From Longirhabdus pacifica (lineage in GTDB: Bacteria; Bacillota; Bacilli; Paenibacillales; DSM-105158), in assembly GCF_004115085.1 (NCBI RefSeq), contig NZ_QXJP01000007.1, forward strand, positions 62,001 through 126,000: DNA of 64,000 bases, given 5' to 3'. Both the position numbers and the translations under genes were made by a program. The notes below the pieces were generated by a model. The model saw only the letters and a program-made list of their open reading frames with translations, was not told the origin of the DNA and did no database searches. This document shows positions 63,971 to 64,000 of the stretch, one piece after another; position 1 is the first letter of the stretch, and each line of letters opens with the position of its first letter.

Positions 63971-64000
63971 GCATTTGCTTTCTTTGTAAATATGAAGATG

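Overview
The window is chromosomal DNA from a low-GC Firmicute of the family Bacillaceae. A halotolerant relative of Oceanobacillus or Virgibacillus is my guess, but the sequence fixes only the family. Support comes from strong AGGAGG ribosome-binding sites, a Tyr T-box, a CcpA gene, and B. subtilis-like gene order: ftsW near ylaN, then dgcP-like / rpsD / tyrS / acsA / ccpA, and yktB near speA.

Layout. 1-7.3 kb holds housekeeping genes: an M20 hydrolase cut by the window edge, YugN, an FtsW-type SEDS protein, Asp23, DoxX-like, YlaN, an HPr-like protein without His15, an M29 aminopeptidase and a GAF-GGDEF cyclase. 7.4-16.7 kb holds rpsD behind a probable S4-binding leader, then T-box-controlled tyrS flanked by two paralogous class A penicillin-binding proteins. 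16.9-21.4 kb is an aapJQMP-type amino-acid ABC transporter. acsA follows, then a 1494-residue secreted protein related to anthrax protective antigen, with beta-gamma-crystallin-like repeats in place of the usual receptor-binding end. It stands alone, in the interval where B. subtilis carries acuABC between acsA and ccpA. mtnN, ccpA, VanZ, DJ-1/PfpI and an old-yellow-enzyme/FadH-like reductase follow.

33.7-50.3 kb is a compact, all-minus-strand contractile phage tail locus of the PBSX/XkdK type: tail terminator, sheath, tube, frameshifted chaperone, tape measure, XkdP/Q/R/R/S/T/U, fibre, holin-like proteins and amidase. No capsid, portal, terminase, integrase or replication gene is present. 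It looks like an R-type tailocin. Two paralogous ArpU-like regulators precede it. Four copies of a 34-bp box carrying 9-bp-spaced (G/A)CAG repeats lie before the regulators and the tail operon; three have a -10 element exactly 20 nt downstream. This is probably a dedicated late-promoter system, and it is the best candidate here for an undescribed regulatory circuit.

50.6-64 kb holds a Gln/Tyr-rich repeat protein, a C39-like peptidase, five tandem copies of a structured palindromic repeat, then gnd, aroK, two crcB genes and aroA as one minus-strand cluster. After these come a secreted protein with a poly-Asp tail, YktB, an MFS transporter, speA and two small conserved proteins.

The same palindromic repeat family occurs at 8.5, 13.1, 18.1 and 31.4 kb. 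It has nested hairpins and a core reading TTTACGCCT...AGGCGTAAA.
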